Below are positions 16,664-24,246 of a stretch of 64,000 nucleotides of DNA, in pieces. A program made the translations under genes and the position numbers. The notes under the pieces are model-generated. The model had not been told where the DNA came from. It saw only the letters and a program-made list of their open reading frames with translations, and made no database searches. This DNA comes from Dysgonomonas hofstadii. GTDB lineage: Bacteria > Bacteroidota > Bacteroidia > Bacteroidales > Dysgonomonadaceae. The first letter of the stretch is position 1. The number at the start of each line of letters is the position of its first letter. The stretch lies in assembly GCF_014196915.1 (NCBI RefSeq), contig NZ_JACIEP010000019.1:20471-84470 (forward strand), read 5' to 3'.

Positions 16664-18139
16664 TTACTCTTTTTTTCTAAACCAATTTTTCAGATCATCT
16701 ATACTAAAGACCTTTCTCAGATTGTAGTATGTATATGCTAATGATATACATAATACACTGATACCCAACAACAGACTATCCGGGTAGTAATAAGCTGTGT
16801 GAAAAGCAAAGCAGATTAGTGCCAGATTTATCAAAGCCATCATCATAACGTCCTTGTTCCAGCGGAATCCTGCAATTTGCATTCCAATCCAGAATACAAA
16901 AGGAAAATATACCACATAAGCTATAAAATAACCGATACCCGACGCATCCACCCCATATTGAGGGTAAAGGAAGTAAGCAGAAAGAAGATAAACGACATAA
17001 AAAGCCACCTCTGTTATCAAAAACATCAGGCCTTTGTTTTTGGCCAGCATAATAAACGCGACAGGCCAGCTCATTACTTTCAGGAAGGTGCCCAATACCT
17101 GCCATTGAAGGATAGTAGCCGCATTCAAAAATTCGGACGAATAGAGTAATTTCAACACTAAGCCGGAGAATACCAACATACCTACAATAATAGGAGTCGC
17201 TATCAGCAATACAATGTAGCTCTGTTCGTTTACGAGTTTTTTCACTTCTGTTTTATTCTCAATGATAGCTGACAAGCGGGGGAAAAAGTCCGATCCCATC
17301 GATCTTAGTATTAGGCCCAGATACACACTTGTTATAGCCCACGATGCCTGAAACAATCCTGTGGCTTCTACACCTATATTCTTTGTTATAAATGCACGGA
17401 TAAGGAACATACTTACTGTTCCCACCAGTCCCGATACTACAATATAGATTCCTAGCTTTAAAGTATCCATTCCACCGGAAAAAACTTCTTTCAGCGGAAT
17501 TTTTACTTTTTTGAGATGCTGTTTCCTGTAATAATATTCCACACAGAGAAATGAAATAAAACTGCTTACAACAAAAGCCGGAACAATGCCGTCAATTCCC
17601 CAGATAAAATAAATAGGTATTGTAAATATCAAACTTATAAAACTTCCCAAAATAGTAGTTTTTGCCATTTCGGGAATCTTTCGCAACCCCTGTAATATGG
17701 ACGATCGTCCTGTTGTTATTACTACAAAGAATACACAAACCGACAACAAGGCTATATGCAGGGCATACTCCCCATTGCCGAATGCCCAGTTACTTATCGG
17801 ATAACCTAAGACAATACATGTAAGTAAAGCAAGTAGGGCTGTTGTCCGGAACCACAAATTAAACCGTGATACCGTCCTTTCGAGGGTGGTTTTATCTCCT
17901 TTAGCACTTGTCATTGCTATTTCTTTTACGCCCGAGGTATCCATACCCAGACTATAAGTCGAACGCATAATATCAATGACAGACTGTAATATCCCGATGA
18001 GACCGATCCCCATCGTACCCAGTAACACAGCAATAATTTTTGTACGTATCAGCCCGATAAGGATAGTGATGACCTGCGACCCGCCGAAGATGGTCGTAGA
18101 CTTTAGTATCTGGTTATATGACGTATTATCTTTTTTCAA
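16664..18139 (-). CDS. Wzx-type polysaccharide flippase
   Basis: The 491-residue protein, with about 12 to 14 hydrophobic helices, resembles O-antigen translocases of the MATE/MVF group, which flip lipid-linked oligosaccharides across the inner membrane. The N-terminus STTIFGGSQVITILIGLIRTKI and the following LLGTMGIGLIGILQS are characteristic. The start appears to be TTG at 18139: an in-frame TAG lies a few codons upstream and the next in-frame ATG is about 40 codons inside the protein. It stands alone rather than in a polysaccharide cluster, so enterobacterial-common-antigen-like or S-layer glycan export is only a guess. Confidence 0.85.
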   Translation of the reverse strand: MKKDNTSYNQILKSTTIFGGSQVITILIGLIRTKIIAVLLGTMGIGLIGILQSVIDIMRSTYSLGMDTSGVKEIAMTSAKGDKTTLERTVSRFNLWFRTTALLALLTCIVLGYPISNWAFGNGEYALHIALLSVCVFFVVITTGRSSILQGLRKIPEMAKTTILGSFISLIFTIPIYFIWGIDGIVPAFVVSSFISFLCVEYYYRKQHLKKVKIPLKEVFSGGMDTLKLGIYIVVSGLVGTVSMFLIRAFITKNIGVEATGLFQASWAITSVYLGLILRSMGSDFFPRLSAIIENKTEVKKLVNEQSYIVLLIATPIIVGMLVFSGLVLKLLYSSEFLNAATILQWQVLGTFLKVMSWPVAFIMLAKNKGLMFLITEVAFYVVYLLSAYFLYPQYGVDASGIGYFIAYVVYFPFVFWIGMQIAGFRWNKDVMMMALINLALICFAFHTAYYYPDSLLLGISVLCISLAYTYYNLRKVFSIDDLKNWFRKKE

Positions 18140-18297
18140 CAGACAAGACTTTGAATTTTGCTAAATTAGTCATAAAAATACAGCATTTTCGTGCACAAAT
18201 ATTGTAATAGATAAAAATATGTGAAAAAATATACGAAATAACTATATTCTGATTAATTTAGCAGGACTAAATATTAATACATTAAAAATCAGTACGG

Positions 18298-18495
18298 ATG
18301 AGCACACTCTTATTTTTAGGAAACCTTGGTACAGGGGAAATTATTATTATCGCAATAGTTGTATTACTTCTTTTCGGAGGTAAAAAAATACCTGAACTGA
18401 TGAAAGGATTAGGTAAAGGTATTAAACAATTCAAAGACGGAGTTAGTGGTATAGAAGACGATATCAAAGGTTCTATCGAAGAAGAAAGAAAATAA
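18298..18495 (+). CDS. tatA: Sec-independent translocase TatA
   Basis: This 65-residue protein has the TatA/E layout: one N-terminal membrane helix ([20 protein letters not shown], about residues 14-33) with the FGGKK hinge, then an amphipathic helix ([17 protein letters not shown]) and an acidic tail. TatA forms the pore through which folded twin-arginine proteins cross the inner membrane. A strong terminator follows at once, and no tatC is adjacent, whereas in many Bacteroidetes tatA and tatC are neighbours. Confidence 0.93.
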   Translation: MSTLLFLGNLGTGEIIIIAIVVLLLFGGKKIPELMKGLGKGIKQFKDGVSGIEDDIKGSIEEERK

Positions 18496-18518
18496 TATCA
18501 ATCAGATACAAATAATTG

Positions 18519-18555
18519 AAAACCCGGACTTATATTTGTCCGGGTTTTCTTTTTT
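18519..18555 (+). terminator. Intrinsic terminator after tatA
   Basis: aaaacccggac pairs with gtccgggtttt around an 8-nt loop and is followed by cttttttat. It begins 24 bp past the tatA stop codon. Confidence 0.93.
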
Positions 18556-18591
18556 ATGCAACAAAACAATTAAAAAAATCATCATAGTAAT

Positions 18592-19014
18592 ATGGATATA
18601 TGTATAGATTTTGACGGAACATGTGTAACACATGATTTTCCCGAGATAGGGAAAGATATAGGAGCAGTCCCTGTTCTGAAAGAATTGGTGGAAAACGGAC
18701 ATCGCCTGATTCTTTTTACAATGCGCAGCGACCGTAAAAAGAAAAAAAAAGTGAACGGAGAAGAAGTTATCGTAGAAGAGAACGTGTTGACCGAGGCTGC
18801 ACAATGGTTCGAAGATAATGAAATAGCATTATACGGCATCCAAAAAAATCCCACACAACGTTTCTGGACTTCTTCACCAAAAGCATACGGCCATCTTTAT
18901 ATCGATGACGCCAACCTGGGTTGCCCGCTGATCTTAGATGAAGAAATGTCAGACAGGCCTTTTGTAGATTGGGTATCAGTCAGATTAATGCTAAAGGAGA
19001 GGGGCATTCTTTAA
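18592..19014 (+). CDS. Small HAD-superfamily hydrolase-like protein
   Basis: The 140-residue protein starts MDICIDFDGTCVTHDFPEIG, a canonical HAD motif I (DxDGT), followed by motif II-like ILFTMRSDR with Thr/Ser and the late acidic IDDANLG. It lacks a large cap domain. Related stand-alone proteins are common in Bacteroides and are of unknown substrate. A lysine-rich stretch, RKKKKKVNGEE (residues 47-57), is notable. It follows the tatA terminator, so it has its own promoter. Confidence 0.83.
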   Translation: MDICIDFDGTCVTHDFPEIGKDIGAVPVLKELVENGHRLILFTMRSDRKKKKKVNGEEVIVEENVLTEAAQWFEDNEIALYGIQKNPTQRFWTSSPKAYGHLYIDDANLGCPLILDEEMSDRPFVDWVSVRLMLKERGIL

Positions 19015-19082
19015 AATCTATACAAAATTTCATTTTCGATATTTTCACAATACCCAATATAAATCTTTTATCTATTTTGACA

Positions 19083-19583
19083 ATGAAAATGAAATTCTAT
19101 TTATTGCCTGTATTGGCATTTATAATTTTTACAGCGACATCATGTCCGGAAGAGGATGGTGATGTCTATCTGGTAAATATCGAAGTGGTAAATCTGGATA
19201 ATTCCGGGGAAGATGCATATATCTCTGAAGAGCCTGTCAACCGGAACGCTTTTGTTATTGGTGTAAATTATCTTGTAGGATATACCCCGAATGAGAAGAA
19301 ACCTTTTTCTTTTAACAAGAAATTTTCTTACGACAATATAGTAATACTGAACTTTCCGGATAACCCTACGATCATCTGCAATGAGGATTTCGATGAAGAT
19401 CATCCTGCAAACAGCGATGTTACAAAGTTCTTTAAAATCTCTACTCACAATGACAGGGATTACGACATGTTACTCCTTTTAATGGAACCTCCGGTTACCG
19501 GAACATATTCTTTCCGGGTAGTGTTCAATTGCCCCAACAATGTTGTGATAAAAAAAGAGACCGAACCTGTAACTTTATTCTGA
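19083..19583 (+). CDS. Putative lipoprotein, unknown function
   Basis: The protein has a lipoprotein-type signal peptide, MKMKFYLLPVLAFIIFTATS followed by Cys21, so it is probably anchored in the outer or inner membrane. The rest (about 145 residues) is acidic and beta-rich, with no recognised domain. I start at ATG 19083 because the signal peptide begins there; a frame opening 38 codons earlier overlaps the HAD gene and looks non-coding. The next gene, an outer-membrane barrel, begins 2 bp after its stop, so the two are very likely co-expressed. Confidence 0.75.
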   Translation: MKMKFYLLPVLAFIIFTATSCPEEDGDVYLVNIEVVNLDNSGEDAYISEEPVNRNAFVIGVNYLVGYTPNEKKPFSFNKKFSYDNIVILNFPDNPTIICNEDFDEDHPANSDVTKFFKISTHNDRDYDMLLLLMEPPVTGTYSFRVVFNCPNNVVIKKETEPVTLF

Positions 19584-19585
19584 CT

Positions 19586-20359
19586 ATGAAAAAGATTTTT
19601 ATATTACTCGTCCTCATTCCAACGTTTTGCCTGAATATAAATTCCCAGGAACTGAACAGAAAAAAATTCTACATGAGTGCGGCAGTGGAAAACACTTTCA
19701 AACTGAATAACTGGTTCAATGATGAAATGTATAACGATGCTATGTTCAGTCCCAGTACTTTGGCTTTCTCATTCAGGCTCGATTGGCGAATCTATGATAA
19801 CTGGGGTATATGGGCATCATACGGATTTGCCAACCTTCGAAAAGCAAAAGCAATTCCACCGGATATGAATCTTTTCGATAATATCGATCTGAATGATTTC
19901 TATATGAAAGACCGGACTATAGTCGACAGAAAGAATGATATGTACGGCTTTGGAGCAAAAGCTATGATCGGGCCTTTCTATAAACATGAGAGCAATAGAT
20001 GGATTTTCACAGGCTCTATGGGTTTTGGGATGGGTAACACTGGTTCTCCCAGAATGAGTTATACATTGAAGAAGATAGATAGTAATCTTGCTTATGATGT
20101 AAAATATAACTGGTTCGGCAATAAAAGAAAAGATGAATATAAGGTGATGGGAATACTATATGCAGAAGTAAAAGCCGAAAGAAAGATATCACAAAAAATA
20201 AGCCTATCACTCGGTATGACTTATACCCAACACTTTGCAAGGCCAGAATTTACAGCCAGAATATATGATCATTATGACCAGAGTCTTATCCATGAAATCA
20301 GCCAAAAAGGCAACTATGCAAAAGCTTTGGGAATTGTTTTGGGTGTGGGATTCTGGTAA
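19586..20359 (+). CDS. Outer-membrane beta-barrel-like protein
   Basis: The 257-residue protein has a signal peptide (MKKIFILLVLIPTFCLNINSQ). Alternating strands rich in Tyr, Phe and Trp follow (for example FRLDWRIYDNWGIWASYGF and KAMIGPFYKHESNRWIFTG), as in outer-membrane barrels; it ends ALGIVLGVGFW with a terminal aromatic residue. The ATG at 19586 is used because the signal peptide starts there. It lies 2 bp after the lipoprotein gene, suggesting a lipoprotein/barrel pair. No specific function can be assigned. Confidence 0.75.
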   Translation: MKKIFILLVLIPTFCLNINSQELNRKKFYMSAAVENTFKLNNWFNDEMYNDAMFSPSTLAFSFRLDWRIYDNWGIWASYGFANLRKAKAIPPDMNLFDNIDLNDFYMKDRTIVDRKNDMYGFGAKAMIGPFYKHESNRWIFTGSMGFGMGNTGSPRMSYTLKKIDSNLAYDVKYNWFGNKRKDEYKVMGILYAEVKAERKISQKISLSLGMTYTQHFARPEFTARIYDHYDQSLIHEISQKGNYAKALGIVLGVGFW

Positions 20360-20423
20360 AAATGGCGTGTTTCTGAACAAAATAAGGTCAGAAATATGTT
20401 ATAATAAATAACAAACTTTGATT

Positions 20424-21374
20424 ATGAAAAAAATACTAATGGGATATGACTTCAGACGGGAAGGCTTTACAGCCCTTGAAGACCGTTTCGAAGTGATTTA
20501 TCCTGAAAACGGAAATTTCTCACTGGCAGAAATAATTGAAAAAATATCTGATGCGGATGTACTGGTACCCAGTTTTTCCTACCGCACAGATAAAGATATT
20601 ATTGAAGCCGGAAAGAATCTGAAAATTATTGCCAATTTCGGAGTTGGATATAACAATATAGATGTCGATTATGCTACCTCTAAAGGTATAACCGTGACTA
20701 ATACACCACAAGCTGTACTGGAGCCTACCGCCGAATTATGTTTTGCCCTTATGCAGGCTACTGCCCGTAGAGTCGGATACTACAATTATAAGCTCCATAA
20801 TGGAGCCAGACTCGACTGGAGCCTGTATGGGGAGCTGGGTATGCCATTATACGGGCAAACTCTGGGAATCTATGGCATGGGACGTATCGGGCAGGCAGTC
20901 GCACGTCGTGCAGTGGCCTCGGGAATGAATATTATCTACCATAACAGAAACCGGCTGTCTGAAGATATAGAGAGAATATATAACGCCCGGTACGTGGATT
21001 TCGATACCCTGCTTACTGAATCGGATATTATCAGCCTGAATGCACCTTATACTGAAGAAACTTTTCACCTGATGGGAGAAACCCAGTTCAGGAAGATGAA
21101 AAAGACAGCTATACTAGTGAATACTGCCCGGGGACAACTGGTAGACGATGAAGCATTGATAAACGCGTTGAAAACGGGGGAAATCTATGCTGCCGGACTC
21201 GATGTATTTCCGAACGAACCGAAAATACCCGAAGGATACCTCGCTCTCGACAATGTAGTGCTTTGCCCACACGCCGGAACCAAAACCTTAACCGCCCGCA
21301 CAGAGATGGCAAAGGAAGTGACTAAAAATATTATCAATTTCTTTGAAGGAGGGGAAATAAATAAGGTGAACTGA
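20424..21374 (+). CDS. D-2-hydroxyacid dehydrogenase, NAD(P)-dependent
   Basis: The 316-residue enzyme has the D-isomer-specific 2-hydroxyacid dehydrogenase layout: NAD-binding GIYGMGRIGQAVARRA in the middle, the catalytic Arg in NTARGQLVDDEAL, Glu in PNEPKIP and His in CPHAGTKT. Such enzymes reduce 2-keto acids (glyoxylate, hydroxypyruvate, pyruvate and similar); the precise substrate is unclear. I use the ATG at 20424 rather than the in-frame TTG two codons earlier. The gene stands alone and converges on ung. Confidence 0.9.
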   Translation: MKKILMGYDFRREGFTALEDRFEVIYPENGNFSLAEIIEKISDADVLVPSFSYRTDKDIIEAGKNLKIIANFGVGYNNIDVDYATSKGITVTNTPQAVLEPTAELCFALMQATARRVGYYNYKLHNGARLDWSLYGELGMPLYGQTLGIYGMGRIGQAVARRAVASGMNIIYHNRNRLSEDIERIYNARYVDFDTLLTESDIISLNAPYTEETFHLMGETQFRKMKKTAILVNTARGQLVDDEALINALKTGEIYAAGLDVFPNEPKIPEGYLALDNVVLCPHAGTKTLTARTEMAKEVTKNIINFFEGGEINKVN

Positions 21375-21414
21375 TCTAGTCCACCTTTTATTTTATAGTT
21401 GTGTAGATACTCTA

Positions 21415-22077
21415 TTACCATTGAATAGGCTCCACCCCTTTCGATTGAAGATATTTATTCGTTTCACTGAAGTGATTGTTCCCGAAGAACCCGTTATGAG
21501 CCGATAATGGCGATGGATGCACCGATTTCAGAATAAGATGTTTTGTGGGATCGATAAATGAAGCCTTTTTCTGTGCATATGATCCCCATAGGATAAATAC
21601 CAGGCCTTCCCTGTTTTCTGCCAGTTTACGGATAGCGGCATCGGTGAACTCTTCCCAGCCTTTCCGTTGATGTGAACCTGCCTTATGGGCCTCAACTGTT
21701 AGTGTTGCATTTAACAAAAGTACCCCCTGATTAGCCCAGCGTGTCAGATCGCCTGAACGTGGTACGGGAATACCAAGATCCCGGTTTATTTCCTTAAAAA
21801 TATTCACAAGCGATGGTGGCGCCTGAATCCCTTCGGGAACAGAAAAGCATAAGCCGTGTGCCTGCCCGTCGTTATGGTATGGATCTTGTCCGAGTATGAC
21901 TACTTTTACCTTATCGAAAGGAGTATGCTCGAAAGCGTTGAAGATCAATTTCGCCGGAGGAAACGTCTTTTTGGTGCGGTATTCGTCTCTTACAAATCCT
22001 GTCAACTTTATAAAATAATCTTTCTCAAACTCATCTTTCAGCTGCTCCTTCCAGCTTTCCTCTATTTTTACATCCAT
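21415..22077 (-). CDS. ung: Uracil-DNA glycosylase
   Basis: Family 1 UDG removes uracil from DNA and starts base excision repair. The 220-residue protein contains the water-activating motif [19 protein letters not shown] (about residues 65-83), [17 protein letters not shown], and the DNA-intercalating [13 protein letters not shown] near the C-terminus, all in the usual order. Length is normal. It converges with the hydroxyacid dehydrogenase, 40 bp away. Confidence 0.97.
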   Translation of the reverse strand: MDVKIEESWKEQLKDEFEKDYFIKLTGFVRDEYRTKKTFPPAKLIFNAFEHTPFDKVKVVILGQDPYHNDGQAHGLCFSVPEGIQAPPSLVNIFKEINRDLGIPVPRSGDLTRWANQGVLLLNATLTVEAHKAGSHQRKGWEEFTDAAIRKLAENREGLVFILWGSYAQKKASFIDPTKHLILKSVHPSPLSAHNGFFGNNHFSETNKYLQSKGVEPIQW

Positions 22078-22276
22078 GGCTAAATAGTTATATTAGTATT
22101 AAGTTATTCTATTACAGGTAATGGATATAAAGATAGTCTTTTTCGATCTATGAGCGAAAAGATTATTTATTAATGAACAAACACAGGAAAATTTCAGATG
22201 GTTTTCCGAAGCTTGTGGGAGCGAACCTGCATTTTTTTCAGAGTAGTTTATCTATATAGGAATAGAGCCCCCTCCG

Positions 22277-22448
22277 GTTCCCCCGAGGGCAGGGCTGTTA
22301 AGTTCTGAAATTTATACTCTCTCTGCCGTGTTGAACGGAGTGAAACATCTCTTGTAAGATAAGAAATCCTTCGTTTCACTCAGGATGACAGCAGAAAATA
22401 ACAGAACAAAGCAGAGAACTTAACAGCCCTGCCTCCGAGGGGGAGGAA
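22277..22448. repeat. Inverted-repeat element with GC-rich ends
   Basis: cagggctgttaagttct at 22290-22306 is the exact reverse complement of 22415-22431. Outside these 17-bp arms lie GC-rich flanks (cccccgaggg on the left, cctccgagggggagg on the right) resembling the two repeats inside valS. The interior carries an aacggagtgaaac...gtttcactcaggatgac palindrome related to the core of the element at 22871-23020. Confidence 0.65.
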
Positions 22449-22520
22449 CAGAGAGAGTATCGGATAGTTACAAGCTACTTTGCCCTATGGGCAGTTACGA
22501 GTTACAAGTAATTTTTGTTG

Positions 22521-22561
22521 ACTGTTAACTGAATCTGTCAGGTGTGTCAGGTTTTTGTTAA
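22521..22561 (-). repeat. Dispersed 41-bp repeat, copy 2
   Basis: The reverse complement of this stretch matches 3096-3136 at 39 of 41 positions. The two copies are thus inverted relative to each other. Confidence 0.7.
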
Positions 22562-22870
22562 ACCACAGAGTAAACGGAGTCACACGGTGTTTTTATTTAT
22601 AAATCAAATGTAGGGAATCATTTGTTAGCTGTTGACTAATATTGGATAAAGGCTAATAAAATGCGATCTTTGAAAATTGATATATTGAAAGGTAAATAAG
22701 AGAAATCACATCAATATGAAAAAAGTATGGATGAAAAAACTTGAAAAACATATAAAGTTTGTAAAGTTTTCACACTTAGTACTTACAATTTGCTATCGGC
22801 AGAGCCAAAAGTAAAATTCATGATTGGCGCATCTTCAAATTTTAGCCCCTGCATTATAACTATTAAAAAA

Positions 22871-23020
22871 GAGGCTGTCCCAAAAGTAAGATTACACTAT
22901 CAAAGTGTTACTTTCTTTTGTCATTCTGAGTGTAACGAAGAATCTCAACTCTCAAAAGAAGATCCTTCACTCCGTTCAGGATGACAGAAAGAAATCAAAA
23001 ATTACTTTTGGGACAGCCTC
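22871..23020. repeat. 150-bp inverted-repeat element
   Basis: gaggctgtcccaaaagtaa at 22871-22889 is the exact reverse complement of 23002-23020. Inner parts (ttcttttgtcattctg and aggatgacagaaagaa) are imperfectly complementary as well, so the whole can fold into one long stem. There is no gene in it. It ends 22 bp beyond the stop of the C1B peptidase gene and may serve as its terminator. One arm recurs at 63856-63877. Confidence 0.75.
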
Positions 23021-23042
23021 TTCTCTATGTGTCATAAAGATA

Positions 23043-24218
23043 TTACTTAAGTCCTAATTTCGAAACTACACCTCCAGGTAAGGATTCCTTATTAATAACA
23101 ATACTCATGGTTTTGTATTTCACAAAAGCTTCGGAAGCGTACCAGATACCTTTGTATTTACCTGTTTCGCCCCATGAATTTTTCACCATATAGTATTTAT
23201 TGCCGTTCTGGTCTTTGGCAATACCATATATCTGCATGCCATGGTCATCAGTAGTTTCCTGATTATCATAAGCTATCTGGCGCATTTCCTGGGTGATCAC
23301 TTTTTCTTTTACCGGACCTTCCTCTAATTTTTTGCGGATGGCATTATTTCTGTCATTCTGAGATAAGCCTAGCCAGTGCGCCTGATCGGAACCTACATTC
23401 TCAGGAGCTTCGTCATCGGGAATCACTGCGATACCATTGCGGGTAAAACCATTCTCACTAACGTCTGTTGCCCAAGCTATAGTGTAACCGTTATTCAAAG
23501 CATGATCTACTACCTGCATAAATTCGTCGATAGGCAGATTATAGGAGTTTGACCAGCGCCAGTTATCTGGAATTTCCAATGCAAACGGAGCATAAAACGG
23601 ATGATGGGTATATGAAGTAAGAGAAATATAATTCTTAGCTTCCAATCCCAGAGATTTGGCAAAGGACTGTGGCGTATAGGATTTTCCCTGATAAGTAAAG
23701 TTCTGAGGCACTACTCCGAAAAAGGCATCGAGGATACCATTCAAACCGTCTTTCCATACCGGAGATATCTTCCTGTTTTTCTTTGCAGCGATTCCTTTCA
23801 CATAACCTGCCAATCCGGCTTCAACTTCACCGTGACGGTGAGAAGTTTCCCCATAATTCAGTCCTGTATAGTCTGTATCAGGGATAACTCCGTATTCATC
23901 GAGTGTTTCTACGACATCAGCAAATGAACCACCCTGCGCGAAGTTAAGGTTACCACCTACACGCACATATTTATCGGCTTTGTCGGCATAATTGCGACGG
24001 ACGATGTACATATCCGAAAGATCATGCTCGCCTTTACCTGTGCGGATAAGTTCGGACTCGAGGAAGGCTACTCCCGAGAAACTCCAGCAGGTTCCGCTGT
24101 TAGCCTGGTTCTTAATCGATGTAATAGGATTCTCTTTGACTACTGTGAATTCGTAGCCCTGCGCATTTAAGGAAGCTGTTGCAATCATGGCAACGGCTGC
24201 TAGAAATAACTTTCTCAT
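23043..24218 (-). CDS. Secreted C1B cysteine peptidase (bleomycin hydrolase/PepC-like)
   Basis: The 391-residue protein has a signal peptide (MRKLFLAAVAMIATASLNAQ) and a papain-fold C1B domain. The active-site Cys lies in NSGTCWSFSG (about residue 45), the His in DDHGMQIYG and the Asn in VKNSWGETG near the C-terminus. Family members are aminopeptidases related to bleomycin hydrolase; a signal peptide points to a periplasmic or secreted enzyme, as is common in Bacteroidales. I start at ATG 24218, where the signal peptide begins. The gene lies 28 bp after pgpH and may be co-transcribed with it. Confidence 0.9.
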   Translation of the reverse strand: MRKLFLAAVAMIATASLNAQGYEFTVVKENPITSIKNQANSGTCWSFSGVAFLESELIRTGKGEHDLSDMYIVRRNYADKADKYVRVGGNLNFAQGGSFADVVETLDEYGVIPDTDYTGLNYGETSHRHGEVEAGLAGYVKGIAAKKNRKISPVWKDGLNGILDAFFGVVPQNFTYQGKSYTPQSFAKSLGLEAKNYISLTSYTHHPFYAPFALEIPDNWRWSNSYNLPIDEFMQVVDHALNNGYTIAWATDVSENGFTRNGIAVIPDDEAPENVGSDQAHWLGLSQNDRNNAIRKKLEEGPVKEKVITQEMRQIAYDNQETTDDHGMQIYGIAKDQNGNKYYMVKNSWGETGKYKGIWYASEAFVKYKTMSIVINKESLPGGVVSKLGLK

Positions 24219-24246
24219 ATTAAATTCTTGTTTTGTTATTATGGTA

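Larger units (their letters stand above)
22078..23042. other. Repeat-rich gene-free gap
   Basis: This 965-bp gap between ung and the C1B peptidase gene has no convincing gene. It holds a GC-rich inverted repeat (22277-22448), one copy of the 41-bp dispersed repeat (22521-22561) and an inverted-repeat element with perfect 19-bp ends (22871-23020). The middle part (22562-22870) is AT-rich and plain. Confidence 0.7.
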
